Below, piece after piece: positions 17,997 through 26,655 of a stretch of 64,000 nt of DNA. This stretch comes from Phytohabitans suffuscus. GTDB taxonomy: Bacteria; Actinomycetota; Actinomycetes; Mycobacteriales; Micromonosporaceae. A program made the translations under genes and the position numbers. The notes beneath the pieces were generated by a model that had not been told where the DNA came from, ran no database searches, and worked only from the letters and a program-made list of their open reading frames with translations. The DNA lies in assembly GCF_011764565.1 (NCBI RefSeq), contig NZ_AP022871.1, forward strand, positions 5,394,320 through 5,458,319. The letters are read 5' to 3'. Within the stretch, counting starts at the first letter, position 1. Each line of letters starts with the position of its first letter.

Positions 17997-18047
17997 CCGT
18001 TCAGTGAGTCACCCCGTTCAGCGTGTCACCCCGTTCAGTGAGTCCCT
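17997..18047. repeat. Three 17-bp tandem repeats upstream of XRE gene
   Basis: CCGTTCAGTGAGTCACC, CCGTTCAGCGTGTCACC and CCGTTCAGTGAGTCCCT follow one another without gaps (17997, 18014, 18031). They end about 30 bp before a TAACGT box (18080) in front of an XRE/DUF5753 gene, so they may be its operator. Confidence 0.7.
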
Positions 18048-18153
18048 GTGTCCTAGTGGCGTGTCCCCGGTGGCACGTGTAACGTCCTGCATCGTGTCGT
18101 GTGGCGGAACCGCAATCTGCCACATGGCAGGTTTCCACCGCATTGGTTGGATC

Positions 18154-19047
18154 ATGACTTCGCCCGAGCCGCCCGCGGTCGCACGCCGCCGTGTCCGCCT
18201 CGCGTTGCGCGCGGCACGCGAGGCGAGAGGCTTCACCCAGCAACACGTCGCGGATGAGCTTGACTGGTCGCTCAGTAAGGTCAACCGGATCGAAAAAGGC
18301 GATGTCACCGTCTCGAAGACCGATCTGCTCGCGTTACTGGAGTTGTTCGGCGTCGATGACGACGATCTGATCGACGATCTGGTCCGGGCGGCCCGTTCGT
18401 CGCGCCAGCGGGGGTGGTGGGACGAGCCGCGCTACCGCGAGCACCTCACGCCGGCGATGCTTCAGCTCCTCCAGTTCGAGACCGAGGCGTCGGCGATTCG
18501 GATTTTCCAGCCGACCGTCGTCAACGGGCTGTTCCAGACCCGGGCGTATGCGCAGGCGGTGCTCGATTTCTGGCAGCCCGAGCTGTCGCCGCTCGTCCGG
18601 GAAGCGCGCATGGAGACGCGGCTGCGGCGCGGGGAGCAGCTGCTTGGCAGCGCCGATCCGCCGGATATCTACCTCATCTTCGACGAGTCCGTTTTGCACC
18701 GCCCGGTCGGTGGTGTCGAGGTGATGGCGGAGCAGCTCCGGGAGCTTCTCGTGATCCTGCGCCGGCCCAATGTGCACGTGCGGGTCGTGCCATTCACCCA
18801 AGGCGCTCTCGTCGCGATGCTGGGCCCATTCCTCATTTTCGACCTCGGCGACGAGGAAAATGCCGTCTTGTATCGGGAAAGCCTTCTGCTCGACGAGGTG
18901 CTGCACGCGGGAGAAGCGCTCATGCGCCATCGCGGCTATTTCGAGCACCTCTGGAGAGAATCGCTGGGCGAGACGGAGTCCGCGAGATTGATAATGACCC
19001 GGGCGGAGCAGATGCTGCCGGAGTCGGATCGATATACCAGCGGCTGA
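18154..19047 (+). CDS. XRE/DUF5753 regulator (WhiJ type), copy 3
   Basis: About 297 residues. The helix-turn-helix is at about residues 12-70 (ALRAAREARGFTQQHVADEL) and DUF5753 at about 100-290 (IFQPTVVNGLFQTRAYAQAV; VHVRVVPFTQGALVAMLGPF). It is followed by two DUF397 genes, the classical WhiJ cassette. An in-frame GTG at 18094 lies 8 nt after a TAACGT box and could give a leaderless form 20 residues longer; the ATG at 18124 is a third choice. Three 17-bp repeats precede the promoter. Confidence 0.9.
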   Translation: MTSPEPPAVARRRVRLALRAAREARGFTQQHVADELDWSLSKVNRIEKGDVTVSKTDLLALLELFGVDDDDLIDDLVRAARSSRQRGWWDEPRYREHLTPAMLQLLQFETEASAIRIFQPTVVNGLFQTRAYAQAVLDFWQPELSPLVREARMETRLRRGEQLLGSADPPDIYLIFDESVLHRPVGGVEVMAEQLRELLVILRRPNVHVRVVPFTQGALVAMLGPFLIFDLGDEENAVLYRESLLLDEVLHAGEALMRHRGYFEHLWRESLGETESARLIMTRAEQMLPESDRYTSG

Positions 19048-19147
19048 CTGAGCTTCGGCCCCGGTAATCCTCGAAACGAACAGTGTGGCGAGGGCCCCCG
19101 CGGGCCGGGGGTATCACACACTATTTGCCTAATCCGAGGAGAACCGA

Positions 19148-19345
19148 ATGGAGCAGACCGCCGTGCCTGTCTGGCGCAAGAGCGGGCGTTGCGAGAGCAA
19201 CACGTGTGTCGAGGTCGCCATGGTCGGCCTCGACATCGCGATCCGTGACTCGAAGCAGCCGGACGGGCCGACGTTGCTCTTCACCAGGGCTGAGTGGGAC
19301 GCCTTCGTGGGTGGTGTGCACGACGGCGACTTCCTGTTCGACTGA
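19148..19345 (+). CDS. DUF397 small protein, copy 1
   Basis: A 65-residue DUF397 protein: W-R-K-S-x-x-C-E-S-N-x-C-V-E-V at the N-terminus, RDSKQPDGPTLLFTRAEWDA in the middle. GAGGAGA precedes the ATG. In WhiJ-type systems such proteins are thought to antagonise or modulate the neighbouring XRE/DUF5753 protein. It lies 100 bp downstream of that gene. Confidence 0.92.
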   Translation: MEQTAVPVWRKSGRCESNTCVEVAMVGLDIAIRDSKQPDGPTLLFTRAEWDAFVGGVHDGDFLFD

Positions 19346-19455
19346 GCTCTGATCGGGGGCGGCATCCGCGGCGCGTGCGCCCAGGGTGCCGCCCCTTCCT
19401 TTCGATGAGGCGATTACGTATCGTAAGGATGTCCCTGCATAGAGCGGAGTCGGTG

Positions 19456-19644
19456 ATGGCAGACACCGAACGCCTTCAATGGCGCAAGAGCGCAAGCTGC
19501 GAATCTTCGAGCTGCGTGGAAGTTGCACAAGCGGATGGCGGGGTGGTCCTTCGGGACGGAAAAGATCCGGGCGGACCCCGAGTGATCTTTACGTCCGCGC
19601 AGTGGACCTCCTTTCTCGCGTGGGTCCGCCAGCGCACAGAGTGA
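19456..19644 (+). CDS. DUF397 small protein, copy 2
   Basis: A 62-residue paralogue of the gene before it (LQWRKSASCESSSCVEVAQA, then VLRDGKDPGGPRVIFTSAQW). GGAG lies 8-11 nt before the ATG. The two copies may differ in partner or timing. Longer in-frame starts exist upstream but lack family similarity. Confidence 0.9.
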   Translation: MADTERLQWRKSASCESSSCVEVAQADGGVVLRDGKDPGGPRVIFTSAQWTSFLAWVRQRTE

Positions 19645-19768
19645 TCAGTTCACTACTTTCTCGTCTTTCTCGGTGAGATCCACCACCGCCGTCCCATTCA
19701 TCCGCGTCTAGCTCTCCGGCCGTACCCCGATTTGCCGGTTCAGTACGGCTATGTGGGAGGTGTTGCGG

Positions 19769-21297
19769 ATGGACCGCAGACGGGCGTTGACCATTGGCCT
19801 GGTGGTGGCCACAGCTGGAGCCGCGGCCGCGGTGACGATTCCGGCGGTGGCGACCACCAGAGACGGGGCGCCCGGCGGCCCGGAGCCCGAGATGCTCTCG
19901 GCGCTCCAGCGCGACCTCGGTCTGACGCGGGACCAGGCCCGCACCCGGCTGACGAGCGAGCGCGCCGCCACCCGTACCATCGCCGCGCTCAAGGCCCGCG
20001 CGGCGGACGCGTGGGGCGGCGCCTGGCTCGACGCGGACGCCACCACCCTGACCGTGGCGGTGACCGACCCCGCGCTGGCCGAGCAGGTGCGCGCCGCGGG
20101 CGCCGAGCCCAAGGTGGTCAGCCGGAGCGCCGCGGACCTCGACACGGTCAAGCGCGCGCTCGACCGGAGCTCGGACGCGGCCACGCCCAACCTGCCCGGC
20201 TGGTACGTGGACGTCGCCGACAACACGGTCGTCGTGCTCGCCCAGGAGGGTGGCGAGGCGGCGGCCCGCGAGTTCGCGACCGCCGCGGGCGCACCGGCGT
20301 CCAGCGTGCGCGTGGTGTCCACGGAGGAGGCGCCGGTGCCGCTCTTCGACGTGCGCGGCGCCGACCCGTTCTTCATCAACAGCGCCGCCCGCTGCTCGAT
20401 CGGCTTCTCCGTCGTCGGCGGCTTCGTCACCGCCGGCCACTGTGGACAGGTCGGGGCCGCGACCACCGGCTTCAACCAGGAGGCGCAGGGCACGTTCACG
20501 GCGTCCTCGTTCCCCGGCGACGACTGGGGCGTGGTCGAGGTCAACGGCGACTGGACGCCACGGCCGGTCGTCAACGACTTCAACGGCGGCGAGGTCACCG
20601 TGGCGGGCGCCGAGGAAGCCCCGGTCGGCGCCTCGATCTGCCGCTCCGGCTCCACGACCGGCACCCGCTGCGGCGTGGTCCAGGCCAAGAACGCCACCGT
20701 CAACTACCCCGAAGGCACGGTGACCGGCCTGACCCGCACCGACGTCTGCGCCGAGCCCGGCGACTCGGGCGGCTCGTGGATGTCCGGCGACCAGGCCCAG
20801 GGCGTCACCTCCGGCGGCTCGGGCGACTGCACGGTCGGCGGCACCACGTTCTTCCAGCCGCTCACCGAGATCCTCCAGGTAAACCAGCTGACCCTCGTCA
20901 CCGCGAACGGCGAGGTCCCGCCACCGCCCGCGACCGGCGCCCCGCCGACCACCGCCCCGCCCGCGCCCGAACCCCGGCGACCAGCGCGTGCGCGGACGAG
21001 GAGTTCGCCGTGGCCGGCACCCTGAACCGCGCCGGCGCCCGCCAGGCCCAGCCGAACGGCCGCTTCTTCCGCACCGGCGCCGGCCGGCAGACCGCCTGCC
21101 TGGACGGCCCGGACGGCGCCGACTTCGACCTGTTCCTGCAGCGCTGGAACGGCCAGTCGTGGCAGACCGTCGCCCGCGCCACCAGCCAGGACGCGGACGA
21201 GACCCTGACCTTCAACGGCAGCGCGGGCGTGTACCGCTACCGGGTGCAGTCCGAGGCCGGGTCGGGTGACTACACGTTGGGGTTCTCCACCCCGTGA
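19769..21297 (+). CDS. Secreted S1-family (streptogrisin-like) serine protease with C-terminal beta domain, one apparent frameshift
   Basis: A signal peptide (MDRRRALTIGLVVATAGAAA) is followed by an alpha-lytic-type propeptide (to about residue 195) and a chymotrypsin-fold protease with His224 (TAGHC), Asp252 (DDWGVV) and Ser333 (GDSGG). After a PT-rich linker comes a beta-rich domain like the pre-peptidase C-terminal type (FDLFLQRWNGQSWQTVARAT; YRYRVQSEAGSGDYTLG). At about nt 20975 one C is missing from the run in GAACCCCGG; adding it gives an intact 509-residue protein. The start at 19769 has GGAGG 8 nt upstream. Confidence 0.88.
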
Positions 21298-21550
21298 CCC
21301 GGGCGCGCCGCCCCCACCGCCGGGGGCGGCGCGGCCACAATCCTCAGCAAGGCGCCGCGGGCACCTCCGGCCCCTGCCAGCCGGTCCCGCCCCGCGCGCT
21401 CTGACTGGCGCGCCTCCCGTCGCGGCAGTCGCGAACAGCCCGCACACCGCCATTTCTCGGGCCGGCGGTGAGCGGGCGGGCCGGATGCCGGCGCCCAGGT
21501 ACGGGGCGCCGGCATCCCGCCTTTCACCCCACCCAAAGCTCCAGCCCGGA

Positions 21551-21661
21551 CAGATATGCCCCGGTCCGCGCCACCTGCGGACCGCACGCTCCCGCGGGCA
21601 CCGCTCCGGCCGGCGGCTCGCTGCGCTCGCCGACTTCCCCGCCCTCCGCTGCCAGGCCCGC
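21551..21661. repeat. Structured dispersed repeat R1, copy A
   Basis: About 110 bp matching 44861-44973 closely (CAGATRTGCCCCGGTCCGC ... CTCCGCTGCCAGGCCCGCG). It contains the stem GGTCCGC/GCGGACC; loop bases differ between copies while stems are kept. Confidence 0.75.
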
Positions 21662-21816
21662 GGGACAAGCCCCGGCCGGCGTGTCGCCGCTTCGTGCTCG
21701 TGGACGTGAGCCGCCCCAAACGAGGTCTACGATCGGCCGACCGATGGGGACAAATCAGACCCGCCGGAAGCCGGACGGTGGGCCGCGAACGGTGACCCGG
21801 CGGGACCAGCGCCATT

Positions 21817-21854
21817 CCGGACCTGACACGGCGCGCCGGACCTGACACGGCGCG
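21817..21854. repeat. 19-bp tandem duplication
   Basis: CCGGACCTGACACGGCGCG occurs twice in direct succession (21817-21835, 21836-21854). Confidence 0.8.
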
Positions 21855-22127
21855 CCCGAGTGTGGAGACGGGTCATCAACCCAGACCCCCACAAGATCTA
21901 AAGAGCTTTCGCGGTCTGTCCACAGTGGTCTGCGTGGCCGACAGCTTTCTGCCAGTTTGTTCGGTTACTGCCGAACCGACCCCTCGGGCTCCGCGGCAGG
22001 CGGATAAACCGGCAGAAAGCAACCGTCTGCACAGAACACGGTGGCGGACCCGCACCCTTGGCCCCGGACGTTGGGTAGGCGGCGGGCCGGCTCCACCCGG
22101 TCGGGTATCTGTCCACAGTGGTTCGGT

Positions 22128-22174
22128 GATCGTGGTACGGATCCGCCCCCTGGGGGCGGATCCGTACCACGATC
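22128..22174. repeat. Perfect palindrome R2, copy A
   Basis: Two 22-bp arms starting GATCGTGGTACGGATCC pair perfectly around a CTG loop. A diverged copy of the same length is at 63253-63299. Confidence 0.85.
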
Positions 22175-22222
22175 CGCCGCGATCGCCCCCGCGAGCATGG
22201 ATCCGACGCCGTGCGGGTCGGT

Positions 22223-22278
22223 GGTTGCCCTTGCGGGGGCGGCTCGCGTCCAGGATCAGCCGGAGCCGATCCCTCGGG
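22223..22278. repeat. Dispersed repeat R3, copy A
   Basis: A 56-bp segment (GGTTGCCCTTGCGGGGGCGG ... CCGATCCCTCGGG) matching 63121-63176 at all but a few positions. Confidence 0.75.
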
Positions 22279-22468
22279 CCGCGCGATGGGCGGACAAATC
22301 AGTGGAAAACGGACCGACGCGGCCCCTCAGCGCGCTGGTCGCGCGCTCAGCGGTACAGGAGGCACGTATTGAGGGCTCCATAAGGTGCCTTTTGTGCCGC
22401 TGAGCAGCTCGGGTGCGGCGGTGCGGCGCTCACCGCGCGGCGCCGATGTGGTTCGGGCGGCTATGCGG

Positions 22469-22523
22469 GACGCTCCGCAGCTGGGTGCATCGCTGCGCCC
22501 AGCTTCAGAGTCGGTGGCACCCC
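22469..22523. repeat. Dispersed stem-loop repeat R4, copy A
   Basis: A 55-bp segment from GACGCTCC to CACCCC matching 63459-63513. Its core AGCTGGGTGCA-TCGC-TGCGCCCAGCT is a stem-loop kept in both copies. Confidence 0.7.
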
Positions 22524-22607
22524 GCCGCCGGTCGCGGAGGGCCGCGTACGGTGTCCGGGAATGGCGACGCCGCCCGCTGAGGGGCGGCGTCGCGGTGGCG
22601 GTGCGGG

Positions 22608-24175
22608 TTACGGGAGGTCGGCCACCTCGTCGGCGAACTGGGCGCTCGTGACGATCGCGGCGTGCAGCAGTACGCCGAGCTGCGGGGCGGCCACGCCGTG
22701 CTCCAGGTCGGTGGTGATGTCGCCGGCCAGGATGAGGTCGCCCTGGCCGGTGTCGTGCACGTACGCCTTGGGCAGCAGCTTGTCGTGGTTCCAGGCGTTG
22801 CAGAACGCGTACGCCTCCATCAGGCGGTCGGCCGGGAGGCGGCGCTGGGCCACCACGCGTACGTGCAGGATCTCGCCCTGCTCGCCCATCCGGTCGAAGG
22901 TCAGCATGCCCTTGCCCCACTGGCCGCCGACCGTGCCGTCCTCGTCGACGTAGTAGCGGTCGCCGCGGTCGTCGAGTGCAGTGGTGATGCCCTGGACGCT
23001 CAGCGGCGCCACGACCTCGTCGCGGCCCTCGGGGGCAGGCCGGGCTCGGCCATGTACGACGGCGTGGGCTGGTCCGGCGGGAGCTCCAGGCTCGCCAGCA
23101 TCGGCTCGCCGGACATCCACTGGGCCATGCGCCGGGACTGGTGGTCGGTGCCGTTGCGAGCGTCGAACTGGCTGGCGATCTCGCGGGCCCGCGCGGCCAG
23201 GTCGGCGCCGAGCTGCTCCAGCGACAGGTCGGCCTCGGCGCGGCTCTCGAACGCCGGCCGGTGCACGATCCGGCCGGTCGGGGCGGCGAGCCGGCACACC
23301 AGCGCGCCGGCGGCGGCGAACTCCATCGCGGAGGCGTCGTCGAACGGGCGGTCGAGCCAGCTCAGGTGCTCGGCGAGGATGTCGACGGCCCGGTCGGTGT
23401 TGCCGGTCAGCACGCAGAACCGCATGTGCTCGGGCAGGAACGAGAACGCGTCCCGCTCGTGGCGGTGGCGGCGGTACGCCCGCACGTGCGCCTTCGCCGC
23501 GTCTTCGTAGCGGCCCAGCTTCAGGTACGGCAGGAGCACCGCGACCAGTGCCTTCTCCGGCTGCTCGGCGCAGCCCAGCACGCCGCTGAGCACCGGCTCG
23601 ACGGTCTTCACCGCGTCGTCCCACTCACCCCAGCCGGCGAGCAGCTCGGCCTGGCGGGACGGGTCGCAGCCGGCGCAGTCGCTGTTTTCGTCCCGCTCGG
23701 CGGTGCGCCACAGGTCGAACCACTTGCGCGCCTCGCCCTCGTCGCCGACGTGGTCGGCGATCTTGCAGCGGAGGTTGTAGATGGTCTGCATGCTGTGCCC
23801 GCCGGCCCGGAAGCGGCGCTCCATGTCGTCGAGCGCGGCCTGCGTCTGCGCCAGCCCCACGCGGGGCGTGCTGCGCAGCGTGGCCACCGCCCACTTGTGG
23901 TACCAGCGCAGCTGCTCGCCGTCCCACTCCTCGAACATCGAGGGGTCGCGGTCGTACGCCGCGAGGCACCAGCCGAACGCGGGCAGCATCCGCCACCGCT
24001 CGGTGTGGTTGTTGTACGCGTCGATCAGGTCGATCCGGGCGTCGTAGCCCAGCCGTACGTCGCCGGCGGCGTCCGCGTGGGCCGCGATCCGCTCCAGCTC
24101 GGCGATCTTGCCGTCGCCGTCTGGGAGCTCGCGGGCCTCTTCGAGGGCCTCCTGCAACTCGTGCGCGGTGGTCAT
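22608..24175 (-). CDS. TPR-like protein with C-terminal YbjN domain, one apparent frameshift
   Basis: The first 370 residues are helical with TPR-like units (LPDGDGKIAELERIAAHADA; LGRYEDAAKAHVRAYRRHRH). The last 150 form a YbjN domain (YYVDEDGTVGGQWGKGMLTF; AYAFCNAWNHDKLLPKAYVH), a fold related to type III secretion chaperones. Near nt 23030 one C is missing from CTGCCCCCGAGG; adding it gives a single protein of 522 residues. It overlaps the HSP90 gene by ATGA and is the third gene of the YbjN-HSP90-TPR operon. A co-chaperone or client adaptor role is inferred from that context. Confidence 0.82.
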
Positions 24176-25977
24176 GACTTCTCCGAGGAATCAGAGGACG
24201 GGACGTCCGTGAAGGCACGGTCGAGCAAAGCGAGGAAGGAACGGTTGAGCGCCGCCTGGTCCACCGCGCGCAGCGGGTGGTGGCCGGCGAGCAGTGCCTG
24301 GCCGTACAGGGCCTCGACGGCGTGGCGCAGCGAGGGGCCCGGCGGGTACGACGCGATCTTGCGGATGAGCGGGTGGCGCCAGTTGAAGACCAGCTCGGGG
24401 CGGTGCTCCACGGTCACGTCGTCGAACGCCGAGAGCACGTCCGACCACAGCTCGTCGACCGCCTCGATGCTGCGCCGCACCGTGTCCTGGGTGCGCGCCT
24501 TGTGGCTCATCACGTACAGCGCGGGCATCGTCACCGGGTCGAACTGGCGGATCAGCGGTACGCAGTCCAGCTCGCGCAGCACCGCCCGCGCGGTCTCCAG
24601 GAACGGTGCCACCTGCGCCTCCTGGGCCGGCAGCAGCGGGTCGAGCCGTGCGGCCAGCTCGCCCGGGTCGAGGCGGCGCACCCGCGCCTCGGGGTCCACC
24701 CTGGACAGTCGCTCCAGGATCTCGGTGTCGTACGCGTACCCCGCGTTGACGACGGGTGTGCCGGCGGCGCTCGCGATCGCGGCCAGCGAGCGGAACTCGT
24801 CGACCGTCTCCACGTACCGGATCATCGAGAGGCCGCGGCGGAACACCCGCAGCGGCATCGTGCCCCGGCTCGTCTCGAACGGCAGCCACGCGTCGACGAG
24901 CTTGAGCATGTCGTCGTCGCGTACGGCGAGCGCCTTGACGCCCAGGTGGTGCACGCGCAGGAACGCGGCCAGCCGCTCGGGGTCGTTGACCGACAGGTCG
25001 AGCAGCCAGGTGCGGATCTGCTCGCCGAGCCCGGCGCGCACGGTGGAGAGCAGGTCGTCCTCGTACAGCGCCTCGCGGCTCGCGGTCGGCCGCAGCATGC
25101 TCGTGTCGACCACGCACCGCACGAAGAACGCCCACTCCGGCACCAGCTTGGACGCGTCCTCGCTGAGCAGCATGCGCTTGAGGTAGACGCGGTGGCCGCC
25201 CTGGCCGACCTGGGCCGGCGAGGCGAGCACGAAGCCGACCCCGCGCAGCCCCGCCTCGGGCACGCTCAGGTCGATGACCTCCATCGGGCGGCTGCCGAGC
25301 AGCTTGGCGCCGTAGTCGAGCAGCGCCGCGCGGCGTACCTCGGGATCGTCGTGGCTGACCTCCCACGGAGCCCGCGGCTCGGTGATCCGCTCGCCCCCGA
25401 CGGCGACGTCGACATCCAGCAGGTGCGCGTACGACGTGGCCAGCTCGCGCACCGTGGCCGGGGTGAGCCAGTGCTCGGCGCCGGTCCGCGGCCGGAGGGT
25501 GACCGTCGTGCCGACCTCGGCGGCCTCGGCGGCGCCCACGGTGTAGCGGCCGTCCGAGTATCCGGTCCAGCTGACCGCGTCACCGCCCTTGGCCGAGCGG
25601 GTGACCACCTCGATCGCGTCCGCGACCATGAAGCAGGAGAGCAGCCCGATGCCGAACTGCCCGAGGTAGTCCTGCCGGGCGAAGCCCAGGTCGTCGCGCT
25701 TGGAGGTGCGCCCCACGCTGGCCAGGAACGTGTGCACCTCCGCCTCGGTCAGCCCGATGCCGTTGTCGGTCACGCGCAGCGCGCCGCCGGGCAGCGGCTC
25801 GATCAGGACGCGGCCCGCGGGGGAGTCCGGGTCCGCGGCGCGGCGCGCGGTGATCGCGTCGGTGCCGTTCTGCAACAGCTCGCGTACGAAGACCCGCGGG
25901 CTCGCGTACAGGTGGTGGCTGAGCAGGTCGACCACACCGCGCAGGTCGACCTGGAACCGATGCTCGATCCCGCTCAC
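24172..25977 (-). CDS. HSP90-family (HtpG-like) chaperone
   Basis: A 601-residue HSP90-family protein. The GHKL ATPase residues are visible: Glu33-Asn37-Asp40 in ELLQNGTDAI, D71NGIG, and GQFGIG at 106-111. The middle domain follows, but the usual HtpG C-terminal dimer domain is poorly recognisable. It is an actinobacterial HSP90 paralogue rather than canonical HtpG. GTG at 25977 overlaps the stop of the YbjN gene, and its own stop overlaps the start of the TPR gene, so all three are tightly coupled. Confidence 0.9.
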   Translation of the reverse strand: MSGIEHRFQVDLRGVVDLLSHHLYASPRVFVRELLQNGTDAITARRAADPDSPAGRVLIEPLPGGALRVTDNGIGLTEAEVHTFLASVGRTSKRDDLGFARQDYLGQFGIGLLSCFMVADAIEVVTRSAKGGDAVSWTGYSDGRYTVGAAEAAEVGTTVTLRPRTGAEHWLTPATVRELATSYAHLLDVDVAVGGERITEPRAPWEVSHDDPEVRRAALLDYGAKLLGSRPMEVIDLSVPEAGLRGVGFVLASPAQVGQGGHRVYLKRMLLSEDASKLVPEWAFFVRCVVDTSMLRPTASREALYEDDLLSTVRAGLGEQIRTWLLDLSVNDPERLAAFLRVHHLGVKALAVRDDDMLKLVDAWLPFETSRGTMPLRVFRRGLSMIRYVETVDEFRSLAAIASAAGTPVVNAGYAYDTEILERLSRVDPEARVRRLDPGELAARLDPLLPAQEAQVAPFLETARAVLRELDCVPLIRQFDPVTMPALYVMSHKARTQDTVRRSIEAVDELWSDVLSAFDDVTVEHRPELVFNWRHPLIRKIASYPPGPSLRHAVEALYGQALLAGHHPLRAVDQAALNRSFLALLDRAFTDVPSSDSSEKS

Positions 25978-26408
25978 CCCTTTAGTCCGGCGGCTGCCTC
26001 GGCGAGCTGGCAGCCGGTCGAGATGCCGCAGCCGATGAGCTGGTCGAGCTGGGCGTGCGAGACTCCGCGTTCGAGGTCGGTGGTGACCTCGCCGAATACG
26101 CGGGCCGTGCCGTCGTCGTTGACGTGGACGAATGCCTTGGGCCACAGGCGGTCGTGGTTCCACTCGTTGCAGAACGCGTACAGCCGGGGCACGTCGTCGA
26201 CGCTGAACTCGACCGCGGCGAGCGTGCGTACCTGGAGCATCTCGCCCTGGGAGCCGCGGCGGAAGAACCAGATGAGGTTGTCGTCCCACATCCCGCCGAT
26301 GTCGCCGTCGTCGTCCGTGCCGAAGTTGTAGTCGCGGGCGCTCAGCACCTCGGCGATCAGCTCGTTGGTGAGCGGCACGAGGGTCTGTACCTCGCCGTCG
26401 GTTGGCAT
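25974..26408 (-). CDS. YbjN-domain protein
   Basis: A 144-residue protein made almost wholly of a YbjN domain (YNFGTDDDGDIGGMWDDNLI; YAFCNEWNHDRLWPKAFVHV; VTTDLERGVSHAQLDQLI). It resembles the C-terminal domain of the TPR protein two genes downstream, so the operon encodes two YbjN domains around one HSP90. The ATG at 26408 starts where homology starts; a longer frame upstream is not supported. A small chaperone or adaptor role is inferred. Confidence 0.88.
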   Translation of the reverse strand: MPTDGEVQTLVPLTNELIAEVLSARDYNFGTDDDGDIGGMWDDNLIWFFRRGSQGEMLQVRTLAAVEFSVDDVPRLYAFCNEWNHDRLWPKAFVHVNDDGTARVFGEVTTDLERGVSHAQLDQLIGCGISTGCQLAEAAAGLKG

Positions 26409-26655
26409 GCGAGAAATGTCCCTTCGGATGTGGCTGGCAGTCTTTCCGTATTTCGCTGACCACGTGGCGTGCCCGCCACGAGAGGAGCGGTGCCCCAAGT
26501 CCCCGGGGCACGATACGACGCGGCGCCAACGCCGGATCAAAAGGCCCCGGTATCGCTCGATCCGGAGTCAGGCGCGCGGCGCGACCCCAAAATGTCACGC
26601 TGCCTGCTGGCGCGGTGCCGCCGTAGCTTGCCGATACCGTGTGATCCTAGGGCCT

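Larger units (their letters stand above)
21298..22607. other. Repeat-rich convergent intergenic region of 1.3 kb
   Basis: No gene is supported. It holds a structured repeat shared with 44861-44973, a 19-bp tandem duplication at 21817-21854, a hairpin with GCTTTCTGCC/GGCAGAAAGC arms (21943-22019), a perfect 22-bp-arm palindrome at 22128-22174, and two segments shared with 63.1-63.5 kb. CTGTCCACAGTGGT occurs twice. It lies between two convergent genes and looks like a sink for REP-like elements. Confidence 0.7.

Noticed and set aside
19732..21297. 521-codon open frame over the protease gene
   Set aside because: Only its last 110 codons are real (the C-terminal domain after the frameshift); the rest is an Arg/Pro-rich shadow of the protease frame.
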